From an uncultured Lachnospiraceae bacterium (GTDB lineage Bacteria; Bacillota; Clostridia; Lachnospirales; Lachnospiraceae): 31,347 nt of DNA. The stretch is from contig CADCRB010000162.1 of NCBI GenBank assembly GCA_902803745.1, forward strand, positions 1 to 31,347. Direction: 5' to 3'. A model generated the notes under the pieces. That model was not told the DNA's origin and did not search any database. It saw nothing but the letters and a program-made list of their open reading frames with translations. The position numbers and the translations under genes were made by a program. Positions 7,777 through 14,910 of the stretch are shown piece by piece. How positions within the stretch are numbered: the stretch's first letter is position 1; every line of letters begins with the position of its first letter.

Positions 7777-7786
7777 CGTCTTTTTA
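7755..7786 (+). terminator. Probable terminator overlapping the gene end
   Basis: CGTTGGC (7755-7761) and GCTAACG (7772-7778) pair over 7 bp with one G-T pair and a 10-base loop, followed by TCTTTTTATTTC. The right arm contains the stop codon of the small membrane protein (7774-7776). Confidence 0.5.
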
Positions 7787-7807
7787 TTTCATTTTACCTG
7801 AGGGTAT

Positions 7808-7834
7808 TATATAATCACAGTTTCTATCCGATAA
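7808..7834 (+). promoter_or_regulatory. Candidate promoter (sigma-28-like or sigma-A) for the calcium-loop protein
   Basis: Two readings overlap here. TATA-N15-TCCGATAA (7808-7811 and 7827-7834) resembles the flagellar sigma-D/sigma-28 consensus TAAA-N15-GCCGATAA. Independently, a perfect TATAAT lies at 7810-7815, but its -35 region is poor. Either would give a leader of about 160-180 bases before the ATG at 8005. The assignment is by eye only. Confidence 0.35.
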
Positions 7835-7925
7835 ACAATACAGATAAGCATATCGGGCTAGGATGGCATCTACTTTCAATGGAATGAATGATCGATAGGT
7901 GTCTTTTTTGTGCCCAAAAACAGGA

Positions 7926-7963
7926 ACTTCCGCCAAAAATACGATCAAAAACCGGGCGGAAGT
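7926..7963 (+). other. Leader hairpin 1
   Basis: ACTTCCGCC (7926-7934) pairs perfectly with GGCGGAAGT (7955-7963) over 9 bp. The 20-base loop contains two A-rich runs flanking TACGATC. No T-run follows, so it is not a simple terminator. It lies in the 228-base gap before the calcium-loop protein gene. I could not match it to a known riboswitch; no c-di-GMP aptamer core is recognisable. Confidence 0.6.
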
Positions 7964-7971
7964 AAGAAACA

Positions 7972-7987
7972 TGAGGCAAATGCCTCA
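7972..7987 (+). other. Leader hairpin 2 next to the ribosome site
   Basis: TGAGGC (7972-7977) pairs with GCCTCA (7982-7987) across a 4-base AAAT loop. It ends only a few bases before the AAAGGAG ribosome site (about 7990-7996) of the gene at 8005. The position suggests an influence on translation start, but nothing shows a ligand. Confidence 0.5.
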
Positions 7988-8004
7988 AAGAAAGGAGAGC
8001 GGAT

Positions 8005-9315
8005 ATGAGAATATCTGAGAGCAATGTTTCAATGATGGCTGCAAGAGCATTCAGCCAGAACGGCACCAGAGCAAAGGATCAAAAAATTGAGACTTCCTTT
8101 GAGGATGCACGGAGAACTCTGGGATTCGGAAAGCAGGCCAAGGATGGATTTGATGCATATAGCAAGGATAGCTATGGAAATATGTCAGGCAGTGATATCT
8201 TCAACAATTACACAAGACTGGGAGGTGAAACCATCGGAGATATAGGCGCCGGGAGGTATGAAGCGGGAGGCTTTCAAAACAAAGTACTGTCCATGCTGAT
8301 GGGAAGGTTTATAAGCGCCGGCATGTTCGGGGGCACAACTCATCAGCTTGTGACATATGAGGAATATGAAAGTACCCAGTTTCATGCTGAAGGCAGAGCC
8401 AAAACTGATGATGGAAGGATCATTGATTTCAATATAGATGTAAGCATGAGCCGAAGCTATATGGAATATCTGAATGTATATGTTCCGTCAGTACAAAATG
8501 CCCTTTGTGATCCGCTGATAGTAAATGTTGGATCAGGTGTTGCAAATATCAAAGATCAAAAATTCTTATTTGACATAGATTCTGATGGAGTAAAGGATGA
8601 GATATCCATGCCCGGCCGGGGATCGGGGTTCCTGGCACTTGATAAAAATGATGATGGTGAGATCAATGACGGCAGCGAGCTCTTTGGCACAAAAAGCGGA
8701 GACGGATTCGCCGACCTTAAGGAATATGACAGTGACGGGAACGGATGGATCGACGAGAACGACGACGTATTCAGCCGCCTGAGGATATGGTGTAAGGGAG
8801 AAGACGGGGAAGATATTCTGATGGATCTTAAAGAAGCTGACATCGGCGCGATTTATCTCGGCTCACAGGCTACAGAGTTTACTGTGAGCGGTTATGACAA
8901 CGTAAGAGACGGAGTAGTGAGGTCAACCGGTTTCTTTCTTAAGGAATCTGGTGGTGCAGGAACGGTGCAGCATGTCGATATGGCTATAGGAAGCGCCGGA
9001 GAGATAAATCATGAAAGCCTGGGACAGATAACCATCCATACTGTTAATCTGAGCATTTCTTCTTCGGAAACCCGCCAAAAGAGGTCACAACAGGCCCAGG
9101 CAAGAAAGCGGGAAGCTATTGCAAAAAAACATGCTGCCGAGCAGCAAACGAAGAAGCAGATGGAACTAAAGCAACTGGAAAAAAAGCTGTCCCAGGAAAA
9201 ATTTGAGGAAAAACTTGATGAGCAGCGGCATGAAAGGAGAAAGAAAGAGCGGGAGCGGCTGGAAGAGAATATGCTCGATATGCTGTTTGAGGACAGGCAA
9301 TATCAGATAATCTGA
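8005..9315 (+). CDS. RTX/EF-hand-like calcium-loop protein with a coiled-coil tail
   Basis: A 436-residue protein of unknown role with no signal peptide or membrane segment. The N-terminal 160 residues match no family I know. From Asp169 it carries the block DPLIVNVGSG, then FDIDSDGVKDEI (189-200), FLALDKNDDGEINDGSELFG (209-228) and YDSDGNGWIDENDDVF (241-256). These three D-x-D/N-x-D/N-G loops look like calcium sites. The same arrangement (LALDxNxDGxINDGSELFG) is common at the C-terminal side of large secreted RTX proteins of Gram-negatives. After DIGAIYLGSQATEF, a Lys/Arg/Glu-rich coiled coil fills about 355-425. AAAGGAG precedes the ATG. The gene stands alone, with a long structured leader and a terminator. 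Calcium binding is inferred from motifs only. Confidence 0.85.
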   Translation: MRISESNVSMMAARAFSQNGTRAKDQKIETSFEDARRTLGFGKQAKDGFDAYSKDSYGNMSGSDIFNNYTRLGGETIGDIGAGRYEAGGFQNKVLSMLMGRFISAGMFGGTTHQLVTYEEYESTQFHAEGRAKTDDGRIIDFNIDVSMSRSYMEYLNVYVPSVQNALCDPLIVNVGSGVANIKDQKFLFDIDSDGVKDEISMPGRGSGFLALDKNDDGEINDGSELFGTKSGDGFADLKEYDSDGNGWIDENDDVFSRLRIWCKGEDGEDILMDLKEADIGAIYLGSQATEFTVSGYDNVRDGVVRSTGFFLKESGGAGTVQHVDMAIGSAGEINHESLGQITIHTVNLSISSSETRQKRSQQAQARKREAIAKKHAAEQQTKKQMELKQLEKKLSQEKFEEKLDEQRHERRKKERERLEENMLDMLFEDRQYQII

Positions 9316-9331
9316 ACATCTTTATCAAAAA

Positions 9332-9358
9332 GATCCGCCATGGAGGGCATGGCGGATC
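9332..9358. terminator. Bidirectional terminator between convergent genes
   Basis: GATCCGCCATG (9332-9342) pairs with CATGGCGGATC (9348-9358) over 11 perfect bp with a 5-base loop. On the minus strand it is followed by TTTTT, serving the membrane protein that ends at 9386. On the plus strand it is followed by a T-rich but interrupted tract, serving the gene that ends at 9315. Confidence 0.85.
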
Positions 9359-9385
9359 CTCTTCTCTGTTATTTTATTTACCTGA

Positions 9386-9961
9386 TCAAATCTTTCCGTT
9401 AAGAAATGAAAGGGGGCCTCCTATTGCTGCCTGAGATGCAAGCACTCTGTCGTCCGCCCTCCAATTCTGCTGACCGGGCTGGAATCTGCCTGCAGCTCCC
9501 AGGACCTTGATATCAGCAATTATGTGGATCACTACTGCCACTATAGCGCCAAATCCGTCATCCGGGCTCTCAAGGCGCTCCATCATATCCTTATATATTA
9601 GTAATAATACAGCTATATTCAGAATCGTAAGCAGCATACTCAGGGCACTCCCGATTACCGGTACCACATTGATCACAAGCGCAAGCACATATGTTACGAC
9701 AGGCCAAAGCTTCAGAACAATAGCCGGGGCTTCCCAGCCGTAAATATTGATCTTGTCTCCCTGTCCATAGGTAGCTTCTACCAGGGCATAGATATTGATT
9801 ATGGGAATAAAAGCCATCCACGCATTTTCGTAACTTCTCACCTTAAGATATTTATAGCTTGAAATGGCACCGATAATGTAAAATATCAGCGCTATAACTG
9901 TCATAACTGCGATGACTATCGCAAATGTTCCTAATACTACTCCTAAATCATCGTAATCCAT
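9386..9961 (-). CDS. Membrane protein, DUF5684-like
   Basis: The function is unknown. The 191-residue protein has about four membrane helices: roughly residues 11-35, 81-100, 103-127 and a weaker one at 137-155. The loop SYENAWMAFIPIINIYALVEA resembles the GWxxxIPIYNxYxLxxI signature of DUF5684 membrane proteins, some of which are annotated as signal-peptidase-related; I regard this as a weak match. The C-terminus is soluble and rich in Gly and Gln. The ATG at 9961 follows AGGAGG at ideal spacing. The gene starts 23 bases after the 3' end of tRNA-Ser, with no room for a separate promoter, so it is probably transcribed with the tRNA. It ends at a strong terminator. Confidence 0.82.
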   Translation of the reverse strand: MDYDDLGVVLGTFAIVIAVMTVIALIFYIIGAISSYKYLKVRSYENAWMAFIPIINIYALVEATYGQGDKINIYGWEAPAIVLKLWPVVTYVLALVINVVPVIGSALSMLLTILNIAVLLLIYKDMMERLESPDDGFGAIVAVVIHIIADIKVLGAAGRFQPGQQNWRADDRVLASQAAIGGPLSFLNGKI

Positions 9962-9984
9962 TATCTTTCCTCCTAAATATTTCG

Positions 9985-10071
9985 CGCAGAGGGTGGGATT
10001 CGAACCCACGCACCGGAGACCGGCCTAAAGCATTTCGAGTGCCTCCTCTTGGACCACTTGAGTACCTCTGC
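9985..10071 (-). tRNA. tRNA-Ser (anticodon CGA)
   Basis: The 87-base gene folds as a class II tRNA: acceptor GCAGAGG/CCTCTGC, a D-arm with AAGTGG, an anticodon stem AGGCA/TGCTT around loop CTCGAAA (anticodon CGA, codon UCG), a long variable arm (CCGG/CCGG) and a T-arm GTGGG-TTCGAAT-CCCAC. The discriminator base is G and CCA is not encoded. A near-consensus promoter lies 50-80 bases upstream. It separates the glycan cluster from the membrane protein gene downstream. Confidence 0.96.
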
Positions 10072-10120
10072 ACACAACAGATAGATCCGATACGGACTCT
10101 TTTCCGAACAGTCCGTTGCA

Positions 10121-10150
10121 ATTATATTATTTCAACAGGATACAAGTCAA
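10121..10150 (-). promoter_or_regulatory. Strong promoter for tRNA-Ser
   Basis: On the minus strand -35 TTGACT (10150-10145) and a perfect -10 TATAAT (10126-10121) are 18 bases apart. The -35 overlaps the stop codon of the aminotransferase. Transcription should begin near 10114, within a 7-bp inverted repeat (ACGGACT/AGTCCGT, 10092-10116), about 45 bases ahead of the tRNA. Confidence 0.8.
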
Positions 10151-11253
10151 CCGGAAATGATCACTTCACATATCCTGTCAACATCCTCTACAGGCAGATC
10201 CGCATATATCGGAAGAGTAAGTATCTTTTTGCTGATCTGCAAAGCGACAGGTGTTTTATTTGGATCAAATCTGTCCTTATAGCAGTCCAATGCAGTGGTA
10301 ATAGGGTAAAAATATTTTCTCGCTCCGATATTGTGCTTATTTAATATATCAAACACCTTATCCCTTGAAGCGCCAAAGACCTCCTCGTCAAACACCACGG
10401 GAAAATAGGCATGGTTGGATCTCACATCTGGCTGAAGCGCGTTTAACTGTATTCCTTTTATCCCTTCAAGTCTTTCCCTGTATCTTTGACTCACCTTCGC
10501 TCTCTTTTTTATTTCATCATCTACGTGCCTGAGATTGCATATCCCCATCGCCGCGCTGAACTCATGCATCTTTGCATTTGGACCTACATAGGATATCTTT
10601 TCCTCGTCTACGATCCCGAAGTCCCTTATCTGTGCCAGCTTTGCATCCAGATCGGGATCGTTGTAAGTCGCTGCCCCGCCTTCTATTGTATTATAGACTT
10701 TTGTGGCATGGAAACTGAAACAGCTGACATCTCCAAAGTTTCCTATACCTTTTCCCTTGTATGTTTCCCCAAAGGTGTGCGCTGCGTCATATATTACCTT
10801 AATCCCATACCTCGAAGCTATATCCTGTATTTCTTCTATTCGGCAGATATTCCCGTAGACATGAACAGGAAGAATCGCCACGGTCTTATCCGTGATCAAT
10901 TCCTCGATCTTTGAAGCATCTATTGTATAATCTGCCGGATCTATATCGCAAAATACCGGCGTCAGACCACTTCTTACTATCGCATGTGTCGTCGACACAA
11001 ATGTAAACGGTGACGTGATCACCTCGCCGTGGTCAAGCCCTAAAGCTGCAAGCGAAAGCTCTATGGCCATATGGCCATTTGTAAAAAGCTCAAGGTGCCC
11101 GACTCCCATATAGTCCTTAAGCTTTTGCCTTAGCTCCTCATGCTTTGAACCGGCGTTTGTCAGCCAATGACTGTCCCAAAGACCTCTTATCTCTTCCACA
11201 TATTCATCAAGCAACGGCATTGATGAACGTGTTACGTTTATCCTGTTATCCAT
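10147..11253 (-). CDS. DegT/DnrJ/EryC1/StrS sugar aminotransferase
   Basis: PLP-dependent enzyme that aminates a keto sugar bound to a nucleotide, supplying an amino-deoxy sugar for the glycan. The 368-residue protein has the substrate region SHWLTNAGSKHEELR, the cofactor aspartate in VIYDAAHTFG (Asp156) and the Schiff-base lysine in SCFSFHATKVYNTIEGG (Lys185). The HATKxxNTIEGG spelling resembles VioA-type enzymes that make dTDP-4-amino-4,6-dideoxyglucose, but the exact substrate is inference. No 4,6-dehydratase gene is in the window. The ATG follows GAAGAGAT, six bases after the fucosyltransferase stop. It is the last protein gene of the glycan block. Confidence 0.93.
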   Translation of the reverse strand: MDNRINVTRSSMPLLDEYVEEIRGLWDSHWLTNAGSKHEELRQKLKDYMGVGHLELFTNGHMAIELSLAALGLDHGEVITSPFTFVSTTHAIVRSGLTPVFCDIDPADYTIDASKIEELITDKTVAILPVHVYGNICRIEEIQDIASRYGIKVIYDAAHTFGETYKGKGIGNFGDVSCFSFHATKVYNTIEGGAATYNDPDLDAKLAQIRDFGIVDEEKISYVGPNAKMHEFSAAMGICNLRHVDDEIKKRAKVSQRYRERLEGIKGIQLNALQPDVRSNHAYFPVVFDEEVFGASRDKVFDILNKHNIGARKYFYPITTALDCYKDRFDPNKTPVALQISKKILTLPIYADLPVEDVDRICEVIISG

Positions 11254-11259
11254 ATCTCT

Positions 11260-12150
11260 TCACAGCCTTTCCCAGCCTTCTATTGTCTTTATCTCACTGT
11301 CCCGCCCCGAAATATAAGCTCTGGGATAGATGACCCGTCTCCCCTCCGGCTTTCCAAGCAATGCTCCCCATGTAGAAAAAGTGGAGTTTGCCAGTATATT
11401 ACCCCTGCATATACTCATCAGATACATATCCTTCCAGGAATCAGAGCCTGTATTTCCATTGACTATAGTCCGCTCCTCAGCCGGTATCCAGTCAAAAGCT
11501 TCCTTTATGAAATCCTTATCATCAGAAAAAATAAAAAAATGAGGCTTTTCATATATTTTTTTCATTCGGGCAACAGCAGCTCTGTAATAATCATCACGAA
11601 GAAGATCAAATTTGCCTTCATATATAGGATCCAAATAGTCTCCCCTTCTGACGTGAATAGAAACAGACTCCGTGGATTGTATATGATGCGTCATAACGGA
11701 AGAACTTAAAACCTCATCTTTCGGAAAAGCAAATTCTTTCCTTATATCATCAAGATGATCTCTGTAAAATACCTCCGATATATAATATCCTGTCAGATAC
11801 AGATGTTTCCTTGTATCATAGTTTATCATTTCCTTCAGGGATATTTCATCCCTGCAATGACTGTCAATATATTTTTGGTCAAATATCCTGAGGGCCCTGT
11901 TGATATATCGATGAAATGGTATTGTATGAGGGAACTGTCCTGAGGTGACAGCTATCTCCCATGCAGTAGCTTCCGGAAGCTTTATCCCAAAAAGCTTCTC
12001 CAACTCATAGCCTTGATGAGCGTCATTCCACTCAAACCAGGTAAGATCAGCCCTCACTCTTACTTCAGGATGATACTTTGTTAGCAGCCTGAAAAAGACA
12101 TACTGAAACATCTGATTTCCAAGACCGGAGTTTATCTGCTGCACTATCAT
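11260..12150 (-). CDS. GT11 fucosyltransferase (alpha-1,2 type)
   Basis: Probably transfers fucose, or a related 6-deoxyhexose, from GDP to a galactose-like acceptor in the cytoplasm. The 296-residue protein begins with INSGLGNQMFQYVFFR, the family's N-terminal signature. It has the GDP-binding HVRRGDY (residues 166-172) typical of alpha-1,2 and alpha-1,6 fucosyltransferases. The C-terminal FSDD and ANSTFSTWGALL motifs are also characteristic of GT11. The length matches bacterial GT11 enzymes (about 290-300). Its ATG shares one base with the stop of the preceding GT2 gene, so expression is coupled. Confidence 0.92.
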   Translation of the reverse strand: MIVQQINSGLGNQMFQYVFFRLLTKYHPEVRVRADLTWFEWNDAHQGYELEKLFGIKLPEATAWEIAVTSGQFPHTIPFHRYINRALRIFDQKYIDSHCRDEISLKEMINYDTRKHLYLTGYYISEVFYRDHLDDIRKEFAFPKDEVLSSSVMTHHIQSTESVSIHVRRGDYLDPIYEGKFDLLRDDYYRAAVARMKKIYEKPHFFIFSDDKDFIKEAFDWIPAEERTIVNGNTGSDSWKDMYLMSICRGNILANSTFSTWGALLGKPEGRRVIYPRAYISGRDSEIKTIEGWERL

Positions 12151-13136
12151 CAGTATTCCTTAACCTCCGGCATGTCAGTCTTCTCCCATCCACCTGTGTG
12201 TTTATTAAGCTTTGGTTTCGGCAGACGCCAAAGCATATGAAAAAGATCATATTTCAGGACCGTAATAAACAGCTCCAGAGATTCTTTTGACGGATGTCTT
12301 ACGAAAACAGATGTCCCCAGCTTGAAATCATAATATGCTCTCTCCCTTTCTCTCTTATCTGGTTTCCTGTATTGCTCCAGCCAGTACATTTGGGCAACAT
12401 GAAAATAGGTCTCCTGAATATACTGGTTTCTCTTCTGATTGATTGAATTCCAATTCTCTCCGTCTTTTTTCGCAACATATCTCCAGGCGCTCATCACCTC
12501 ATCAAAATGATATAAAGGACCATGCAGCAGAGAAAACAATAATATCCAGGCATCATCTATGAAATCATGCGCCCTGTAGATCACAGTATAATCATAAAGC
12601 CCGTCTCTCCAGAAATTTCTGGTGACTATCGATGCTGTCTGCCCCGGCCATATGTCAGCCGCTCTGTAATCCGCTAAAGTGTAATCTTTTTTGTCCCAGG
12701 TATACATGGCAAGGGGAGATTTTTCTTCCAGCTCTTCTCCCCCCTCTCCCACAAGACGTGACGGATTTGCGCAGCCGGAATACTCCGGATGGCTTTCAAG
12801 ATAACTCACCGCTTTCTGAAGCTTATCTGGATCTGTCCAATAATCATCCCCCTCCAATGTGGCAATATAACGTCCTTTGCAGCTTAAGGCTGTCTCGTAT
12901 ACATTGAGCGTGGGACGTCCGTAATTCCTCGATCTGTAGAGCAGACGTATCCTGTCAGGATATTGTTTCTTATATTCATCAAGTATCTGTCTGGTCCTGT
13001 CAGCGGAACAATCCTCACCGATCACTATCTCATAGTCAAAGTCAGTTTTCTGCATCAGCACCGAATCCAATGCCTCACTGATATACTTTTCATGATTATA
13101 TGTTATAAGCAGAACTGAAAGGACCGGATCATTCAT
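12150..13136 (-). CDS. Family 2 glycosyltransferase
   Basis: Cytoplasmic sugar transferase of unknown specificity in the glycan pathway. The 328-residue protein has a GT-A fold start (SVLLITYNHEKYISEALDSVL), then EIVIGEDCSADRTRQIL and the acidic ATLEGDDYWTDPDKL motif that holds the nucleotide sugar and metal. No membrane segments are visible. The C-terminal half is rich in aromatic and basic residues. The start overlaps the ABC transporter stop by eight bases and has AGGAG about ten bases upstream. Confidence 0.9.
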   Translation of the reverse strand: MNDPVLSVLLITYNHEKYISEALDSVLMQKTDFDYEIVIGEDCSADRTRQILDEYKKQYPDRIRLLYRSRNYGRPTLNVYETALSCKGRYIATLEGDDYWTDPDKLQKAVSYLESHPEYSGCANPSRLVGEGGEELEEKSPLAMYTWDKKDYTLADYRAADIWPGQTASIVTRNFWRDGLYDYTVIYRAHDFIDDAWILLFSLLHGPLYHFDEVMSAWRYVAKKDGENWNSINQKRNQYIQETYFHVAQMYWLEQYRKPDKRERERAYYDFKLGTSVFVRHPSKESLELFITVLKYDLFHMLWRLPKPKLNKHTGGWEKTDMPEVKEY

Positions 13137-14910
13137 AAACTGTCTGCTCCTTTAATGCCCTCTCGAATTCCTCCCGATCCACTTTGACTGCCTTTCCATT
13201 CTTCACTTCCAGGATCAGATCGCAGTTTTTGATCGTTGTCAGTCTGTGGGCTATGATAAGCATGGTCTTTTTGCCATGCATTGAATCTATAGCCTCCATT
13301 ACGGCCTGCTCAGTATCAGAATCCAGTGCGGCGGTAGCCTCATCCAGAACCAGAAACTCCGGATCCCCGTAGAGCGCTCTTGCAATCCCTATCCTCTGCC
13401 TCTGTCCTCCGGAAAGTCTGACTCCGCGTTCTCCGACCTTTGTATCCAGTCCCTCCGGAAGGCTCTTTATAAAGTTGGAAAGCTGGGCTTCATCCGCTGC
13501 CATCCACACTTTTTCTTCATCAATATCGGCAGGATCAATCCCGAATGCGATATTTGATCTGATAGTATCATCAGACAGGAATATAGCCTGAGGGATATAT
13601 GCAAGTTTTGAAGCCCAGGTCATTGGATAGTCATGTACATTCATACTCCCAAACTTTACTTCGCCGCTTTTCGGATACAGTATACCCAGAATAATATCTG
13701 CCAAGGTTGTCTTCCCTGAGCCTGTGGTTCCGATAAGGCCGATGGAACTTCCCACCGGAATCGAAAATGATGTATCCGTCAATACATCCTTCTCCGTATT
13801 TGGATATGCAAAGCTGATCCTGTCTATCTCAATCGAAGATGCCTCCGTCGTATCAGGCGGGTTGCTTTCATCTTTACTCTCAATATAAAGCATGTCCTCG
13901 GTATCCCTTAAGTCGTTATATATAATGTCGATGGATGGTGTAAGAAATGAAATCCCATTCAGATGATTCGCTATCTTTCCGACAGAAGGCAGCAACTTAA
14001 ATGCAGCGACAGCAAAAGCGGCCAGCTCAGGCACCAGAGAATTCATATCAGTGCCGGAAAGCGCCTTCATTACTATCGCCGTAAGCATTCCTGCTATACA
14101 TACCATCTCTATGATATATTGAGGGATAGTTCCAAAAAAATTAGTATGGATCAACGCATTCATTTTCTGCTTACCGCCGTAAGAAAACCTGTCCACAAAG
14201 AACTTTTCCCTGTGCAGGATCTTTATATCCTTTACGGCCCCCAGCGCCTCCTCTATAGCCTGATGCATTCTGCCGTCATATTCCTGATTGATCTTGCCGT
14301 ATTCATTCGCCCTCTTCCTTGTAAGTTTCGCATAGAGGCCGAGACTTCCGAGTAATATTCCGGCAATAGACAGCGTCATCACAAGATCAGTGATCAGAAG
14401 ATACAGGATCAGAAGAATGGACAGCAATATCTGTGATGTAGCATTCAATATCATAAGTATGAGTTGAAACAGTCTCTCGCTGTCCAGCATGATATTCCTG
14501 ATCATATCCGACGTGTTGTGATCGAGATGGTATATATACGGTTTTTTCATGTAACAGTCTACAAGTCTCGATTCCACTTTAAGCTGATTATGATAGATAA
14601 ATCCGTATAGATGATAATACATAACGCAAAGATACAGATTTTTTACTATATATATGATTATTATGACTATGGAAAGACCTGTAAAAAGATCCTTGGTATT
14701 ATACAGGCCGGAAAGATCCCTGAATGTCGAAAGAAGTATATTGGTATCGATCTTTTCAGGCTCTGAAATGATGCTGAGCAAAGGACTGAACAGAGATACC
14801 CCCAAAAGCTCAAAAACTGCTCCTGTAAATATCGCAGCCAAAAGAACTATCATATCTCTTTTCTGCCTTTTATCGAAAATATATGCTATTTCACTTATGA
14901 TCTTTTTCAT
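13129..14910 (-). CDS. ABC exporter, PglK-like glycolipid flippase
   Basis: Half-size transporter with fused membrane and ATPase domains, 593 residues, working as a homodimer. Six membrane helices lie within about 25-330. The ATPase has Walker A GTTGSGKT (404-411), a Q-loop at IPQAIF (about 449-454), signature LSGGQ (509-513), Walker B FLVLDE (529-534) and an H-loop histidine near 565. It lies among glycosyltransferases, and the membrane half resembles PglK/WlaB-type lipid-linked oligosaccharide flippases, so a role moving the finished glycan lipid across the membrane is likely. Cargo is inferred from context. The start lies 20 bases inside the AsnB gene; the GAGG before the ATG is close, so the start is less sure. 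Confidence 0.92.
   Translation of the reverse strand: MKKIISEIAYIFDKRQKRDMIVLLAAIFTGAVFELLGVSLFSPLLSIISEPEKIDTNILLSTFRDLSGLYNTKDLFTGLSIVIIIIYIVKNLYLCVMYYHLYGFIYHNQLKVESRLVDCYMKKPYIYHLDHNTSDMIRNIMLDSERLFQLILMILNATSQILLSILLILYLLITDLVMTLSIAGILLGSLGLYAKLTRKRANEYGKINQEYDGRMHQAIEEALGAVKDIKILHREKFFVDRFSYGGKQKMNALIHTNFFGTIPQYIIEMVCIAGMLTAIVMKALSGTDMNSLVPELAAFAVAAFKLLPSVGKIANHLNGISFLTPSIDIIYNDLRDTEDMLYIESKDESNPPDTTEASSIEIDRISFAYPNTEKDVLTDTSFSIPVGSSIGLIGTTGSGKTTLADIILGILYPKSGEVKFGSMNVHDYPMTWASKLAYIPQAIFLSDDTIRSNIAFGIDPADIDEEKVWMAADEAQLSNFIKSLPEGLDTKVGERGVRLSGGQRQRIGIARALYGDPEFLVLDEATAALDSDTEQAVMEAIDSMHGKKTMLIIAHRLTTIKNCDLILEVKNGKAVKVDREEFERALKEQTVYE

Noticed and set aside
7784..7972. Short minus-strand frame in the leader region
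   Set aside because: It lacks a ribosome site, crosses both candidate promoters and a hairpin, and looks random in composition.
7777..8004. c-di-GMP riboswitch before the calcium-loop protein
   Set aside because: The conserved aptamer core and tetraloop-receptor parts are not recognisable; only two simple hairpins are seen.
9985..10071. Integration site at tRNA-Ser
   Set aside because: No integrase, no excisionase and no visible copy of the tRNA 3' end near 21617, so an attachment site cannot be claimed.
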